Notes: a model not told the origin generated them from the letters alone. DNA of 64,000 nucleotides from Methanomicrobiales archaeon (GCA_022841205.1 JALHCK010000011.1:1-64000); one strand, 5' to 3'. Shown: positions 16,132-24,189, counted from the stretch's first letter. Made by a program: numbers and translations.

Positions 16132-16458
16132 CTATTGGGCTGGCGGTGCCGGCTTCTTATCCAGGAAGCGTATTTTCCGCGCGTAGATTGACACGTAAAC
16201 CCGCTTTGTCCCATCGTCCGCCTCGAACTTCCCGGTATCCAGACTGCCATTAACAAGGACTTGGCGGCCTTTTGAGAGGTTGTTGCCTACGGTTTCGGCC
16301 AGCTTGCCGCCGCACCTGATTTTAACCCACATCGGCGGCCGGTCTTTGCCTTTTCTTACCGCCAAGTCGAAATATGCTTTGGGCTTACCTTCCTCGGAGT
16401 ATTCGATATGAGGGTCTTGCCCCAGGTGGCCGGACAGAATTACGACATTTTCACTCAT
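16132..16458 (-). CDS. ssb: single-stranded DNA-binding protein (short, no acidic tip)
   Basis: 108 aa forming one OB fold: VVILSGHLGQDP, GKPKAYFDLAVRKGK, WVKIRCGGKLAETVGNNLSKG and QVLVNGSLDTGKF. It ends DKKPAPPAQ and lacks the DDIPF-like tip that recruits partner proteins, unlike the second SSB at 24846. ATG at 16458 with GGAGG. Plasmid SSBs coat the transferred strand; being in the operon behind element B fits early expression. Confidence 0.85.
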   Translation of the reverse strand: MSENVVILSGHLGQDPHIEYSEEGKPKAYFDLAVRKGKDRPPMWVKIRCGGKLAETVGNNLSKGRQVLVNGSLDTGKFEADDGTKRVYVSIYARKIRFLDKKPAPPAQ

Positions 16459-16472
16459 TTCTGTGTCCTCCT

Positions 16473-16742
16473 TTAATAAAGACCGAGTTGGAAAACCAGA
16501 TTCCCGGTATGGGTGTCGATTCTCGCGCAGTCTATCCAGCGGGCTAACTTTCCGTTTTCCATATCCCTGACGAGGTCTTTCTTTCTGAAGCTGACATAAG
16601 TGTAGTCGCGCTTCTCGCCGCTCGGGAACGTGATTTCGGTTTTCACCCCGAACCCGTAGGCTATCCCTTTAGCGTTGGATATCTTTTCGATTTTGCCGAT
16701 GATTTTAAATTCGTTTACGCTTTTTTCGCTTTTTGCTAACAT
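16473..16742 (-). CDS. OB-fold SSB-like protein (89 aa)
   Basis: ATG at 16742. EFKIIGKIEKISNAKGIAYGF, TYVSFRKKDLVRDMENGKLA and DTHTGNLVFQLGLY follow the strand order of a minimal SSB/OB fold, but similarity is weak. It is 14 bp upstream of the clear ssb gene and is the first gene of the operon left of element B. Likely a nucleic-acid-binding partner or diverged SSB paralogue. Confidence 0.6.
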   Translation of the reverse strand: MLAKSEKSVNEFKIIGKIEKISNAKGIAYGFGVKTEITFPSGEKRDYTYVSFRKKDLVRDMENGKLARWIDCARIDTHTGNLVFQLGLY

Positions 16743-16776
16743 TTTGCAGCCCTCTCTTTAACTGTTTAATGAAATG

Positions 16777-16890
16777 TGGTATACTTGACTTGAGCGCGGC
16801 TGGTGCGAACAGCCTAACTCCTGCGGCCCCACCGGGGCCATGATAACCCAGGATTCCCTCCCTTATCTCCGCTGGATGGCGGAGATTTTG
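16777..16890 (+). ncRNA. candidate sRNA with extended -10 and terminator
   Basis: TG-g-TATACT (16777-16785) predicts a start near 16792. The terminator TCTCCGC / GCGGAGA plus TTTT ends at about 16890, almost the same design as the sRNA at 5049-5177. A 60-odd codon minus-strand frame opposite is not convincing. It could be antisense to the leader of the 16742 operon. Confidence 0.4.
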
Positions 16891-16937
16891 CTTTATTCCA
16901 TACATCACCCCCAGACAATGCTTTGCGCCGCCAGGGC

Positions 16938-17104
16938 GGCTTGCCGGTTCCCTGCCAGTCCGGCGAGGACACGTCTAACCCGGCCTGTAGCCGCCGTCAA
17001 GGGGACCGTGGAATAATGGCGGTCGTCGCCGTTATGCCGCGAAAGCCCCTTGACGAGCGGCGAAGGCCAATTATCATTTTTAAACCGGGCGGGCAGGGAC
17101 AGAA
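16938..17104 (-). promoter_or_regulatory. hairpin element B (family 1): candidate single-strand promoter
   Basis: The clearest copy. CGTCAAGGGG pairs perfectly with CCCCTTGACG; GCCGC/GCGGC and GGCC/GGCC continue the stem; the outer stem is TTCCCTGCC with GGCAGGGA. The right arm carries TTGACG (17050-17055) and TATCAT (17072-17077), spacing 16, with the -10 in an AT-rich bubble opposite unrelated sequence. Conserved loop sequences match copies A and C. It precedes the SSB/PcfJ operon. Confidence 0.5.
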
Positions 17105-17105
17105 A

Positions 17106-17126
17106 AGTGTTTGCCGACAGCAAACA
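17106..17126 (-). terminator. hairpin bordering element B
   Basis: GTGTTTGC / GCAAACAC with CTTTTCTG on the minus strand. It holds the same position as the terminator beside element A and would block read-through from the right. Confidence 0.55.
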
Positions 17127-17199
17127 CTACCTTGTTCAACCTAAAATAAATGAAATTGGGAATAACGTCGGCGGCAGCTCTCCCCGATCAGCGGCCCTC

Positions 17200-17231
17200 G
17201 TTTTTCCTGGCTGCGCGCAGCCAGGAAAAAC
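17200..17231. terminator. bidirectional terminator
   Basis: A perfect 32-bp palindrome: GTTTTTCCTGGCTGCG joined to its complement, giving a long stem with A-run and T-run on either strand. It ends the DUF932 message. Confidence 0.75.
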
Positions 17232-17288
17232 GGCAAAAAAATATGCCGGGATTAAGGCTCCCGGCTGGCCCGAATATTATCTGGCAGT

Positions 17289-18119
17289 TTATCCCGCGTT
17301 TCTGGTGCCTTTAAGGTTTGCCATCTTCTCCGACAGCGTCCACAGCGCCTTATTCAGCCTGACGTTATTATCGATCGACGTCACCCCCCTTGTCCTGGTC
17401 CGCTTGCCGGTGGCTGTCTCGCCGCGCTGGCCGCCCTTCAGTAGATTTTCTTGCACCTTATTGAACGTCGCCCACAGGTCCGTGTTCACCCGGTCCTCGT
17501 ACCGGCGGGCCGTCAGTAAGTCGTCGGGCCGGATTGGGGCTTCTTTATCATATTTCAGCGAAAGCGCCGTCTCTGCAAAAATTCTCGCCTCGGGAAGAGC
17601 CAGCGGCGTTCCTTTCATGGTTTCAATCGAAGCCTGCACCGCGTCCACATCATTCATAATGGTGTATGCGGCGTCGATGACGTTTTCTGTTATATTCCCT
17701 CGATGATGAACCCGAATATCCTGGTAGGTGTCACCCATCACCATTCCATTTTGGCAGACAAAGCGGAAGATCCCGGCCAGCATCTGATAACTCGACGTGC
17801 CATCATGCGAGTTAATCAGGATTATCTCGAAAGCTTCCTGCGCGTCTATCTGGTCGATTTTCCGGAGCCGCATCATATGTTTTGTAAACTCCGACTTCCC
17901 TTCAACCCTCGACCGGGATTGCGCCACCATGAACGGCTGAAACCCCTCGTTACGTAGCCCGTCCAATATTTGAATCGTGGGAATATAGGTGTAGCGTTCT
18001 GACCGGGATTCGTGTTTTCCGGCCGCAAAAATACTCGGCGCTACGCGGGCAATCTGGTCATTGGTCAAAGGATTGCTCGACCGGAGCCCAAAAGAGTCAT
18101 TGAATCGGGATGCTAACAT
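17289..18119 (-). CDS. DUF932 protein (plasmid/phage early protein)
   Basis: ATG at 18119 with GGAGGT gives 276 aa with DUF932 features: SRFNDSFGLRSSNPLTNDQI, FQPFMVAQSRSR, HMMRLRKID, the mid-domain IILINSHDGTSSYQM, CQNGMVMGD and IRVHHRGNI. Members (for example YubP of F) are common in the leading regions of conjugative plasmids and in phages; an anti-defence role is often suggested but unproven. It is preceded by hairpin element C and followed by a strong terminator, so it forms its own unit. Confidence 0.85.
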   Translation of the reverse strand: MLASRFNDSFGLRSSNPLTNDQIARVAPSIFAAGKHESRSERYTYIPTIQILDGLRNEGFQPFMVAQSRSRVEGKSEFTKHMMRLRKIDQIDAQEAFEIILINSHDGTSSYQMLAGIFRFVCQNGMVMGDTYQDIRVHHRGNITENVIDAAYTIMNDVDAVQASIETMKGTPLALPEARIFAETALSLKYDKEAPIRPDDLLTARRYEDRVNTDLWATFNKVQENLLKGGQRGETATGKRTRTRGVTSIDNNVRLNKALWTLSEKMANLKGTRNAG

Positions 18120-18151
18120 ACTATCTACCTCCAAATATTGATTATTGCCGC

Positions 18152-18315
18152 CCAGGCTGCCAACCAGTTCCCTGCCAGTCCGGCGAGGACACGGTAAACC
18201 CGGCCCGAAGTTGCAGTCAGGGGGACCGTGGAATAATGGCGGCCGTCGCCGCCCTTATGCCGCGAAAGCCCCTTGACGGAAATGGAGGGCCTTTAGCATT
18301 TTCGTTGCGGACAGG
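18152..18315 (-). promoter_or_regulatory. hairpin element C (family 1): candidate single-strand promoter
   Basis: Same plan as A and B: GTTCCCTGCC / GGCAGGAAC outer stem, GTCAGGGG / CCCCTTGAC inner stem, the identical loop pieces CCGTGGAATAAT and TTATGCCGCGAAAG, and TTGACG (18273-18278) with TAGCAT (18294-18299), spacing 15, on the right arm. Apical stem sequences differ from A and B while remaining paired, which supports the fold. DUF932 starts 33 bp to its left. Confidence 0.5.
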
Positions 18316-18330
18316 CAGGAACAGAAAATA

Positions 18331-18360
18331 AAAAGGCGTTCTCCAGAGAGAACGCCTTTC
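18331..18360. terminator. bidirectional terminator beside element C
   Basis: AAAGGCGTTCTC / GAGAACGCCTTT stem with A/T runs on both sides. It isolates element C from transcription from the right. Confidence 0.75.
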
Positions 18361-18522
18361 AATATTCCGGTATCACCATTGTCCCCGCCGATCAGGGGGA
18401 TAGAATCATACCAGGGCCCCTTAAAAAACGGCTTAAAACGGCTCCTAGAACGCTGAAAAATTGACACCTTTAAAATAATTATTTAAAAATATGATTTAAA
18501 TTATTTTTGAACTTCGGAAGTG

Positions 18523-18655
18523 TTGTTTTTTCGAAATTACGGGTTATAATAGAAGTGAAGGTTGCGCTAACAACCTTCACCCATATGGAGCCTATGCTTC
18601 ATGGTGGCGCAATTCAGGGTTTTTTCGGCTAACCTCTGCGGTTAGTCCTTTTTCT
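18523..18655 (+). ncRNA. candidate type I antitoxin RNA
   Basis: Promoter TTGTTT (18523-18528), 16-bp spacing, TATAAT (18545-18550); predicted RNA start near 18557. It contains the stem GTGAAGGTTG / CAACCTTCAC and ends in the terminator CTAACC / GGTTAG followed by a T-rich run at about 18650-18660. The last 15-20 bases are complementary to the end of the toxin-like ORF at 18642-18746; the rest would pair with that mRNA's 3' UTR. No ORF on this strand. Confidence 0.55.
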
Positions 18656-18746
18656 TTCTAGTGATAGTGTTGATGTTGATAGTAATCTTAATCTTGGCAA
18701 CCAAGAATAAGAATGTCACGACCACAGCTAGAACGTCTATTGACAT
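18642..18746 (-). CDS. 34-aa hydrophobic peptide, type I toxin candidate
   Basis: ATG at 18746 sits nine bases after GAGGGGG. The peptide has one hydrophobic helix (IDVLAVVVTFLFLVAKIKI) and a polar tail ending TRKKKD, the shape of TxpA/BsrG/Fst-like membrane toxins. A strong extended -10 (18869-18877) lies about 120 bp upstream, leaving a long structured leader. The mRNA probably ends at the hairpin near 18556-18585, so it converges with the opposing RNA over about 100 bp. Toxicity is inferred from architecture. Confidence 0.55.
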   Translation of the reverse strand: MSIDVLAVVVTFLFLVAKIKITININTITRKKKD

Positions 18747-18868
18747 GCCCGTCATCCCCCTCTCCGCTAACGCTAGTGTCGCCACCAGCGGACGCACGGC
18801 TCCACGTCGCGGAGTAGGGGGTTTTTGCGCTTTCCTGAAGGCGGGCTTATCTCCCGCATACAAGCCCC

Positions 18869-18877
18869 ATTATACCA
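18869..18877 (-). promoter_or_regulatory. extended -10 promoter of the toxin candidate
   Basis: On the minus strand TGGTATAAT (TG-n-TATAAT). The following leader begins GGGGCTT and can pair with AAGCCC, a typical protective 5' stem. Confidence 0.55.
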
Positions 18878-18991
18878 TATTTTAGGCTCCAAGTGTAGGT
18901 CAAGCTTTTGGAAATTTTTCGCTATTTTTGCGTGATCGCCTTCGCCCTGGCGGCCGTGGCCGCCGATCCGCCAGGCTTCAGCCGGGACCTT

Positions 18992-19225
18992 CTACATCAT
19001 CCGGAGTTGTCGGATTAGGGCTTCCGTTTCATTGTCTATAAAGCCGTGACACGCGCCTTCAATAAGAGCTGCGAAGGTAGTTTCGTCCGTTTCACCTATG
19101 GGGAGTAAGTACCCATAGCGGTTCATAGCTTGATGACAATAATGGGAATTGGACGAATTCATGGGTGGTTGGTGGACAGCTCTTATCTCCGGTGGGTTCT
19201 CCGATTTCACAAAGATTACCGACAT
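18992..19225 (-). CDS. hypothetical protein (77 aa)
   Basis: ATG at 19225 with AAGGAG. Sequence features: an N-terminal strand (MSVIFVKSE), His/Ser/Cys-rich middle (SNSHYCHQAMNRYG) and a C-terminal helix (TEALIRQLRMM). No family. A separate small transcription unit between palindromic repeats (18944-18975 GC-rich; 19298-19351 hairpin). Confidence 0.5.
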   Translation of the reverse strand: MSVIFVKSENPPEIRAVHQPPMNSSNSHYCHQAMNRYGYLLPIGETDETTFAALIEGACHGFIDNETEALIRQLRMM

Positions 19226-19297
19226 AGTTTTCACTCCTTTCAATTTCGGGCTGTTGACCGGTTATGCTGCCGCCAGACTTGAGCATTTCGCAACATA

Positions 19298-19351
19298 GAT
19301 ACATTTATCGGTTACTGCCGGCTGCAGCTGGTCGCCGGCAAGATAGATGTA
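19298..19351. repeat. hairpin with GATACATTTATC arms
   Basis: GATACATTTATC and GATAGATGTATC form imperfect inverted arms around a GC-rich core (GCCGGCTGCAGC / GTCGCCGGC). It has the same AT-arm/GC-core plan as the 106-bp palindrome at 9430. Confidence 0.4.
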
Positions 19352-19369
19352 TCACAATCAATTCCAGAT

Positions 19370-19894
19370 CTAGCGCTGGCCAAGGATAGATTTATCTGGC
19401 CAGCTTTCTTTATGATAAGCGTAAATAAACGGTTTTCTAAGTTCTATGATCTCCCTGTCAAAGTCCCTCAAAATTTGATACCATCCCAGCCCGCTTTCGC
19501 GGCGTAACTGAATAATCTCCCCGGTCCACTGGTTTATATTCGGGGCCTTATTCCCATGCCAAAGGGAAAATCGAACCCAGTGCCCGACTCTTGGGCGTAA
19601 ATTTGACCTGTTAGTTCCATCCCTCGAAACCAACTCACCAGGAGAGACAACTGGATAGAAAATGGCATCCTTGGGGTTTAATTGCAATTTAACAAAGCCT
19701 TTTCTATTTTCCACCATACCCAAGAAAATGCTTTGAACTTCGACTCTGAGATTATGGCCTGGGTAGTTATAAGGCAACCACGGATACCCGTGCTTATCCA
19801 TTAATCTCTGAGCTATCGCCCTGGCGCTGTGTAGCCCATTCCCAAGATAAAAATGCGTCAGGGTTGATATTTTGAACAGCTTTTCAAGTTCCAT
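19370..19894 (-). CDS. hypothetical protein (174 aa)
   Basis: ATG at 19894 with AAGGAG is chosen over upstream frame extensions. A soluble protein with aromatic patches (HGYPWLPYNYPGHNLRVEV; GHWVRFSLWHGNKAPNINQW) and a charged C-terminal helix. A beta-rich nucleic-acid or ligand-binding fold is possible, but no family is recognised. AT-richer than its flanks. Confidence 0.55.
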   Translation of the reverse strand: MELEKLFKISTLTHFYLGNGLHSARAIAQRLMDKHGYPWLPYNYPGHNLRVEVQSIFLGMVENRKGFVKLQLNPKDAIFYPVVSPGELVSRDGTNRSNLRPRVGHWVRFSLWHGNKAPNINQWTGEIIQLRRESGLGWYQILRDFDREIIELRKPFIYAYHKESWPDKSILGQR

Positions 19895-20077
19895 GCTTAT
19901 TTCTCCTTGTCCGCCGATCTGCGCCGGTGTTCGTAGTTCCGATGAGAAAACTTGGGCCATCGACGCTTTGAATCCCGACAATATTGCTTATAATATTTTC
20001 TTTTTTCATGGTTATACTCCTTCTGAACCGCGTCAAATATACTCATTTCAAGGTTTCTGGTGGCAGTGGCCATCGAT

Positions 20078-20308
20078 TTAATTTAGTACGTTATCATCAT
20101 GCGATACACCAGTTATTTCGATGCCCATGCCCATTTGTGATAACTGGTGTCGAAGATCGGGCTGCCATTCTTCCGGGTAAAAAAATAAAGCTATCTTGCT
20201 GTACTGTTGTAATCTAACCAAATCAGTTTCATGTAGTACATCATGTGAGAACCGAACTAGCCCTTCAAGGCGAAAAATTTCCGAAAGAAGCTGCTGCACG
20301 GTATACAA
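20078..20308 (-). CDS. hypothetical protein (76 aa)
   Basis: TTG start at 20308 behind AAAGGAGAG; a TATAAT on the minus strand at 20350-20355 could be the promoter. Helical N-terminus (VQQLLSEIFRLEGLVRFSHDVL), then a Trp/Pro segment (FFYPEEWQPDLRHQL). No family recognised. Confidence 0.5.
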   Translation of the reverse strand: MYTVQQLLSEIFRLEGLVRFSHDVLHETDLVRLQQYSKIALFFYPEEWQPDLRHQLSQMGMGIEITGVSHDDNVLN

Positions 20309-20446
20309 ATATTATCTCTCCTTTATCCCGGCATTTCTATCTCATCTTTATTATACCGTGGTCGTCGTAAGGCTAAGTTTTTAGTCCGTGCGCGTAACGC
20401 ACCAGGTCTCAAAGAATAAATGACCGCCTTATCTCAGCAGCCACCG

Positions 20447-20602
20447 TTATCTTACCACCGCTGATAGATAGCTCTCATATCCACACGGAACATAGTCGGG
20501 ATACGAATACTGTTCCGCCAGCTCGCAATAGCTATCTCGATTTGGGCAAAACGTACAAGTAAGGCATTTCTCGTTATATTTTCTTTCCTGCTCTTCGTAC
20601 AT
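20447..20602 (-). CDS. Cys-rich small protein (51 aa)
   Basis: ATG at 20602 with GGAAG. Five cysteines in CLTCTFCPNRDSYC and PCGYES suggest a metal-binding knuckle. It lies immediately left of hairpin element F2-2 with the same leader (CGAAAGGAAGATCACC) as the NrdG-like gene, so the two are probably co-expressed in the same situation. Confidence 0.55.
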   Translation of the reverse strand: MYEEQERKYNEKCLTCTFCPNRDSYCELAEQYSYPDYVPCGYESYLSAVVR

Positions 20603-20611
20603 GGTGATCTT

Positions 20612-20750
20612 CCTTTCGCACCGGTGCGGTCCCCCGCCTCTCCGGTCGCCCTGAGCGGCGGCATGTGTGCGCAAGGGCCGCGCCTTGCGGGGCTTTTGCC
20701 TTTACCCTTGACGCCAGATGATAGACTGAGGAGGGCCAGGGAGGCGGATT
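20612..20750 (-). promoter_or_regulatory. hairpin element F2-2 (family 2): candidate single-strand promoter
   Basis: The left arm CCGCCTC..GGTCGCCCT (20631-20655) pairs with GAGGGCC..GGGAGGCGG (20731-20747). Right-arm elements: TTGACG (20708-20713) and TG-a-TAGACT (20719-20727), the latter opposite GAGCGGCGG and so unpaired. The sequence between start codon and stem is nearly identical to that of F2-3. Confidence 0.45.
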
Positions 20751-20797
20751 GGTCCCCTCCCCTTCCCCGGCGAGGCCCGGCCGTGCCGAAGCCGGGC

Positions 20798-21301
20798 CTA
20801 CCCTGCCGCGTCAAGGCTTGTCCATTCGACCGCCTTGCCGGCACGCAGGGACGCGGGAACGTCGATCAGCCGCTGGTTATGGCTGCCCCGCCAAATCAGC
20901 GCCAGGTCTTTTTGCTCAGCCACAAAGCGTCCGTCAACCAGGATTTCCGCTCTCTCCAGAAGGGCTCTGACGCCGGCGTCCCGGCTGGCCAGCAGCTCCT
21001 CGATCACGAATCCGGTGTAAACCATTACCGGCAGCTTGATCGCGTCGGCAACGCGGGCCAGGTCGGCCGCTTGCAGGAACGGCTCTCCCCCGGAGAACGT
21101 CACTCCGCGGTGGAGCGGCCGGAGGGCCGAGGCCACCAGGTCGGCCACTTCCTCGACGGTCATTTCCTGCCCGCCGTCCAGTGCCCAGCTGGAGGGGTTA
21201 TGACACGACTTGCACGCATGGGTGCAGCCTTGTACGTAGAGTACCGGCCTCACCCCGGGGCCGTCTACGATGCTTTCGGGATTGAAACCAGCGATTCTCA
21301 T
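20798..21301 (-). CDS. nrdG: NrdG-like radical SAM activating protein
   Basis: 167 aa from ATG 21301. The radical SAM cluster motif is CTHACKSC (CX3CX2C), followed by the AdoMet-binding FSGGEPF; DGPGVRPVLYVQGC is typical of NrdG. NrdG installs the glycyl radical on anaerobic ribonucleotide reductase. No nrdD is in the window, so it may serve a host or plasmid enzyme elsewhere. It follows hairpin element F2-3 directly, suggesting expression on entry, perhaps to boost dNTP supply. A related activase is the alternative. Confidence 0.75.
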   Translation of the reverse strand: MRIAGFNPESIVDGPGVRPVLYVQGCTHACKSCHNPSSWALDGGQEMTVEEVADLVASALRPLHRGVTFSGGEPFLQAADLARVADAIKLPVMVYTGFVIEELLASRDAGVRALLERAEILVDGRFVAEQKDLALIWRGSHNQRLIDVPASLRAGKAVEWTSLDAAG

Positions 21302-21311
21302 GGTGATCTTC

Positions 21312-21450
21312 CTTTCGCGCCGGTGCGGTCCCCCGCCTCCCCGGTCGCCCGGAGCGGGGCATACGGCTGCGGGGTCGGGCTTGTCCCGAACGTTAGTCTT
21401 CAGCCCCTTGTCAGCTGTATGGTACACTGAGAAGGGCCAGGGAGGCGGGT
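21312..21450 (-). promoter_or_regulatory. hairpin element F2-3 (family 2): candidate single-strand promoter
   Basis: CCCGCCTCCC and GGTCGCCC (21330-21350) pair with GGGCC and GGGAGGCGGG (21434-21449); the inner stem is CATACGGCTG with CAGCTGTATG. TTGTCA (21408-21413) and TG-g-TACACT (21420-21428) lie on the right arm; the TACACT hexamer is in a bubble. Directed into the nrdG-like gene. Confidence 0.45.
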
Positions 21451-21534
21451 CGTTCCCCTCCCCCGCCCCGGCGAGGCCCGATCATGCCGAAGGCGGCGTC
21501 GGCCTGCAGCGCGGGTAAAAACCTTCCAGGCCGG

Positions 21535-21825
21535 TTAAATGTCTCTACAGTTTTCAAATAAATCAAGGATTGTGTCGTCAGTGATTTTGTTGCTGTTGTA
21601 TTTCTGATTTGTAGGACTATATTGACTACAATCGCTACCGCTCCATAAAGTTTCACACTGGCGGCAACTAATCCCGTTTAAGTCTGACGGTTCAAGTTCA
21701 GTTTTCTTTATACGCTTTTTAGGTAATCCACTATTTGAGTCAATATCTTGTTCCTGCCGACATGTATATTCGCGCCAGAAAACTAAGGAACCACCGCAGA
21801 GCGGGCACACATATTTACCTTTCAT
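21535..21825 (-). CDS. zinc-ribbon hypothetical protein (96 aa)
   Basis: ATG at 21825 with GGAGGT. Cys pairs in VCPLCGGSL and SCRQCETLW frame a charged middle (GLPKKRIKKTELEPSDL); the C-terminus is acidic (DDTILDLFENC). Looks like a two-ribbon protein. The C-terminal CxxC knuckle and short length recall many Firmicutes mobile-element ORFs of unknown role. Confidence 0.6.
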   Translation of the reverse strand: MKGKYVCPLCGGSLVFWREYTCRQEQDIDSNSGLPKKRIKKTELEPSDLNGISCRQCETLWSGSDCSQYSPTNQKYNSNKITDDTILDLFENCRDI

Positions 21826-21948
21826 TTTACCTCCCCCGGCCTGGTGCCGGCTTAACGTAATCTTTGCTCGCCTAGTCTCCTGGCGGCGGTGGCCGCCGAT
21901 CAGAGCCGGCGTCGGCCACCAGCTCGGGCCGGCCGACTAAAAAGGGGA

Positions 21949-22145
21949 TCAAGCCCCTCCCATTTGAAGGTACTCAAGCTCCTTTTTCGCTGCCCAATAA
22001 CCATAATGATTACAGTTAAGATGTTTGATCTTTTCGGTAAGTTCGACTATCCTTTTTGCTCTTTCTTCGGGGTCGAGAGCTTGCGGACATTCGGAGCAGT
22101 ATCCGCCCAGGCCGGGTTTTTGCAACCGTCTTTACATGCTCCCAT
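21949..22145 (-). pseudogene. small Cys-containing gene with apparent frameshift
   Basis: ATG at 22145 (AAAGGA upstream) starts MGACKDGC, then the frame stops after 32 codons. If the run of five A (plus-strand T at 22117-22121) had one more base, the frame would continue as KPGLGGYCSECPQALDPEE and on to LEYLQMGGA, a sensible 65-aa CxxC protein. Without the shift, a 58-codon ORF from TTG 22125 remains. Either a real frameshift or a homopolymer miscall. It sits left of element F2-4. Confidence 0.45.
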
Positions 22146-22157
22146 GCTTTTCAATCC

Positions 22158-22283
22158 TTTCGTCCGGTGCGTTGCCGCCTCCCCGGTCTGCCCTCCTGGG
22201 GCTGCGTGGAGTCAAAGGCCGCTTGCGGGTTTATCTCCCTTTGACGCCATGCTGCATAACGATGGGAGCAGAGGAGGCGGCCG
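22158..22283 (-). promoter_or_regulatory. hairpin element F2-4 (family 2): candidate single-strand promoter
   Basis: GCCGCCTCC..CTGCCCTCC (22174-22196) pairs with GGGAGCAG..GGAGGCGGC (22264-22281). The inner stem GTCAAAGG / CCTTTGAC places TTGACG (22241-22246) in the duplex; TGC-ATAACGAT beyond it is mismatched. The most diverged copy; its -10 is weak. Confidence 0.4.
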
Positions 22284-22348
22284 GTCCCCTCCCCCACCCC
22301 GGCGAGGCCTGATCATGCCGCTGCTGGGGCGTAAGGGTAGCCTGTCGA

Positions 22349-23434
22349 TCACATTCTCTTCCCGCCTTCAATAAGGCGAGTAAATGTCATTGGATCAATA
22401 GCTCTTGCCAGGGCGGTTTCGTGAGATATGAGGCCCCTAGTGGTGAGGTTTACGAGGTTTCTGTCCATGCTTTTCATCTGAGTATCCAGGCTTGTGTCGA
22501 GCACGTTATTTAACTGTTCAATTTTCCCTTGTCGGATGAGATTTTTTACGGCGACGTTGGCCACAAGAATCTCGGTGGCCACTATGCGGCCCCGCTGATC
22601 CGCGCGAGGGAGAAGCTGTTGCGCAATTATGGCCTCCAAAACCTGGGCTAATTGCCCGCGCATCTGCTGTTGCTGGTGAGGCGGGAAAAAGTCTATTATC
22701 CGATTGATCGACTGAGCGGAATCGCTGGTATGTAAAGTGCCGATGACCAAAGCGCCAGTCAGGGCGGCGGTCATGGCCGTGGCTATGGTGTCGGTGTCCC
22801 GCATTTCTCCTACCATGATAACGTTTGGATCTTGCCTCAATGCTGCCGTGAGGGCTTCTGAGAAGGAATAGAAATTGGTATATAGTTCTCTTTGGTCAAT
22901 GATGCTTTTTTTGTGGGAATGCAGATATTCAATCGGATCTTCTAACGTAATAATCTTGTCTGCCCGTTCGTTATTTCTTGCATTCAACATAGCCGCCTGC
23001 GTAGTAGATTTACCGTTGCCGGCCGGCCCGACAACCAATATCAGGCCCCGCTTCCTACGGGTTAGCTCAGTTACTACCGAAGGGAGATTAAGTTCTTCTA
23101 TTGATGGTAGTTTATTGGGGATGACGCGTACGGCCAGCGACATGCCCCGCTGTTGATTATAGGCATTAATACGAAAACGACGCTGAGAGATCCCGGAGTA
23201 TGCAAAATCCACATGTCCTTGTTTTGCAAGCAATTCCCTGTGTTTTTCATTCGTGATCTGAGAGAATAGTTTTGTCGTATCATTTTCGGTTAGAATATCG
23301 GTTCCGTCCAGTTCCTTTAAATTGCCGTCAATTCTAAACCTCGGCCGTAAGCCCGGAGTAATATGCAAATCAGAAGCGTTATTCGTCACGGCTTGCTGAA
23401 GTAAGTTGTCCAGAAGAGAGACCTCCTTTTCCAT
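22349..23434 (-). CDS. pilT: PilT-family retraction ATPase
   Basis: 361 aa with the full PilT order: N-terminal PAS-like domain, Walker A GPAGNGKSTT, Asp box TLEDPIEYLHSH, Walker B IMVGEMRD, His box GTLHTSD, and the PilT-specific C-terminal segment VKNLIRQGKIEQLNN (AIRNLIRE-type). It powers pilus retraction at the inner membrane. It is isolated from both pil clusters and on the opposite strand, among accessory genes. R64-type thin pili have, as far as I know, only the extension ATPase, so retraction would be an added ability here. Confidence 0.9.
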   Translation of the reverse strand: MEKEVSLLDNLLQQAVTNNASDLHITPGLRPRFRIDGNLKELDGTDILTENDTTKLFSQITNEKHRELLAKQGHVDFAYSGISQRRFRINAYNQQRGMSLAVRVIPNKLPSIEELNLPSVVTELTRRKRGLILVVGPAGNGKSTTQAAMLNARNNERADKIITLEDPIEYLHSHKKSIIDQRELYTNFYSFSEALTAALRQDPNVIMVGEMRDTDTIATAMTAALTGALVIGTLHTSDSAQSINRIIDFFPPHQQQQMRGQLAQVLEAIIAQQLLPRADQRGRIVATEILVANVAVKNLIRQGKIEQLNNVLDTSLDTQMKSMDRNLVNLTTRGLISHETALARAIDPMTFTRLIEGGKRM

Positions 23435-23523
23435 GGGGAATGATTATCTTTCCAATGGTGCGGTTGCAGGGGTTTATCCTGGTGCCGAATTTATTCACCC
23501 TGGACGCGTTTATAAGGCGCGGC

Positions 23524-23618
23524 CGCCGATATATTTATCTGCCGCAGCCGCTTGCAGCTGGTCGCCTAGGCGCTACATTTAGCGCGATCGCGCCGGCGCC
23601 GACGACATGGCCACCGAA
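23524..23618. repeat. second copy of the GC-rich palindromic element
   Basis: Shares with 9430-9535 the order GATATATTTATC (approx.), GCCGCAGCCG, GGTCGCC, GGCGCTACATTTAGCGC, GATCGCGCCGGCGCC and GGCCACCG, but the right AT-rich arm is missing. It lies between pilT and the 24093 gene; no ORF. Confidence 0.5.
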
Positions 23619-23622
23619 AGAG

Positions 23623-24093
23623 TTATCCATGCCGTTGCCGGCAATCGTTTAGCCATCGTTGGTGTCGTTCTTCAAAAAATGCGGCCGATTCTGGTTTCCA
23701 GCCGCATACCTCACAAGCGAGCAAATGACCGTCAGGCTCGTGATGCATGTCGAGAACCCCGCGCCGTTGCGTCTCGTCCCAGCCGCAGTTGAGGCAGCGG
23801 AATATCGGCAGTTCGCCGGTGAGTTTATCGATTTCCGCCTTCAGCCAACAGCCTTCCCGATGAAAGCCGGTTACTTCTTCCAAGCTTACGTTTTTGTATT
23901 TATCGCTTTCCCAGGTCATTGTGTCGTAGTGCTTTGAGATTACCATGCGGCCGTCGCCGCAACCGGGGCATTTGTAAGTATTGATGCTGGTATGCTTGTC
24001 CGGACTATAAAAGCTTATCGGAATCCATTCGGCGATTAGGGCCAGTTTTTGCCGAAGGGCGGTTAATTCTTGTTCGGCAGCGGTGGCGGCCAT
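23623..24093 (-). CDS. multi-zinc-ribbon hypothetical protein (156 aa)
   Basis: ATG at 24093 with AAGGAGG. An N-terminal helix (EQELTALRQKLALIAEWI) and three Cys pairs (KCPGCGDG; RCLNCGWDE; ACEVCGWKP) with His residues, so probably two zinc ribbons. Likely nucleic-acid or protein binding. No named family. Confidence 0.6.
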   Translation of the reverse strand: MAATAAEQELTALRQKLALIAEWIPISFYSPDKHTSINTYKCPGCGDGRMVISKHYDTMTWESDKYKNVSLEEVTGFHREGCWLKAEIDKLTGELPIFRCLNCGWDETQRRGVLDMHHEPDGHLLACEVCGWKPESAAFFEERHQRWLNDCRQRHG

Positions 24094-24157
24094 GTCGGCC
24101 TCCTTTCAGCATCATGATTATCCCACGGGTGCATGTAACTACCGTCCAATTAATGTT

Positions 24158-24185
24158 GCCCAGGGCGGCCATGGCCGCCCTGGGC
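24158..24185. terminator. GC-rich hairpin between genes
   Basis: GCCCAGGGCGGCC / GGCCGCCCTGGGC, nearly perfect, just after the YopX-like stop. Few T follow. Confidence 0.5.
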
Positions 24186-24189
24186 TTTC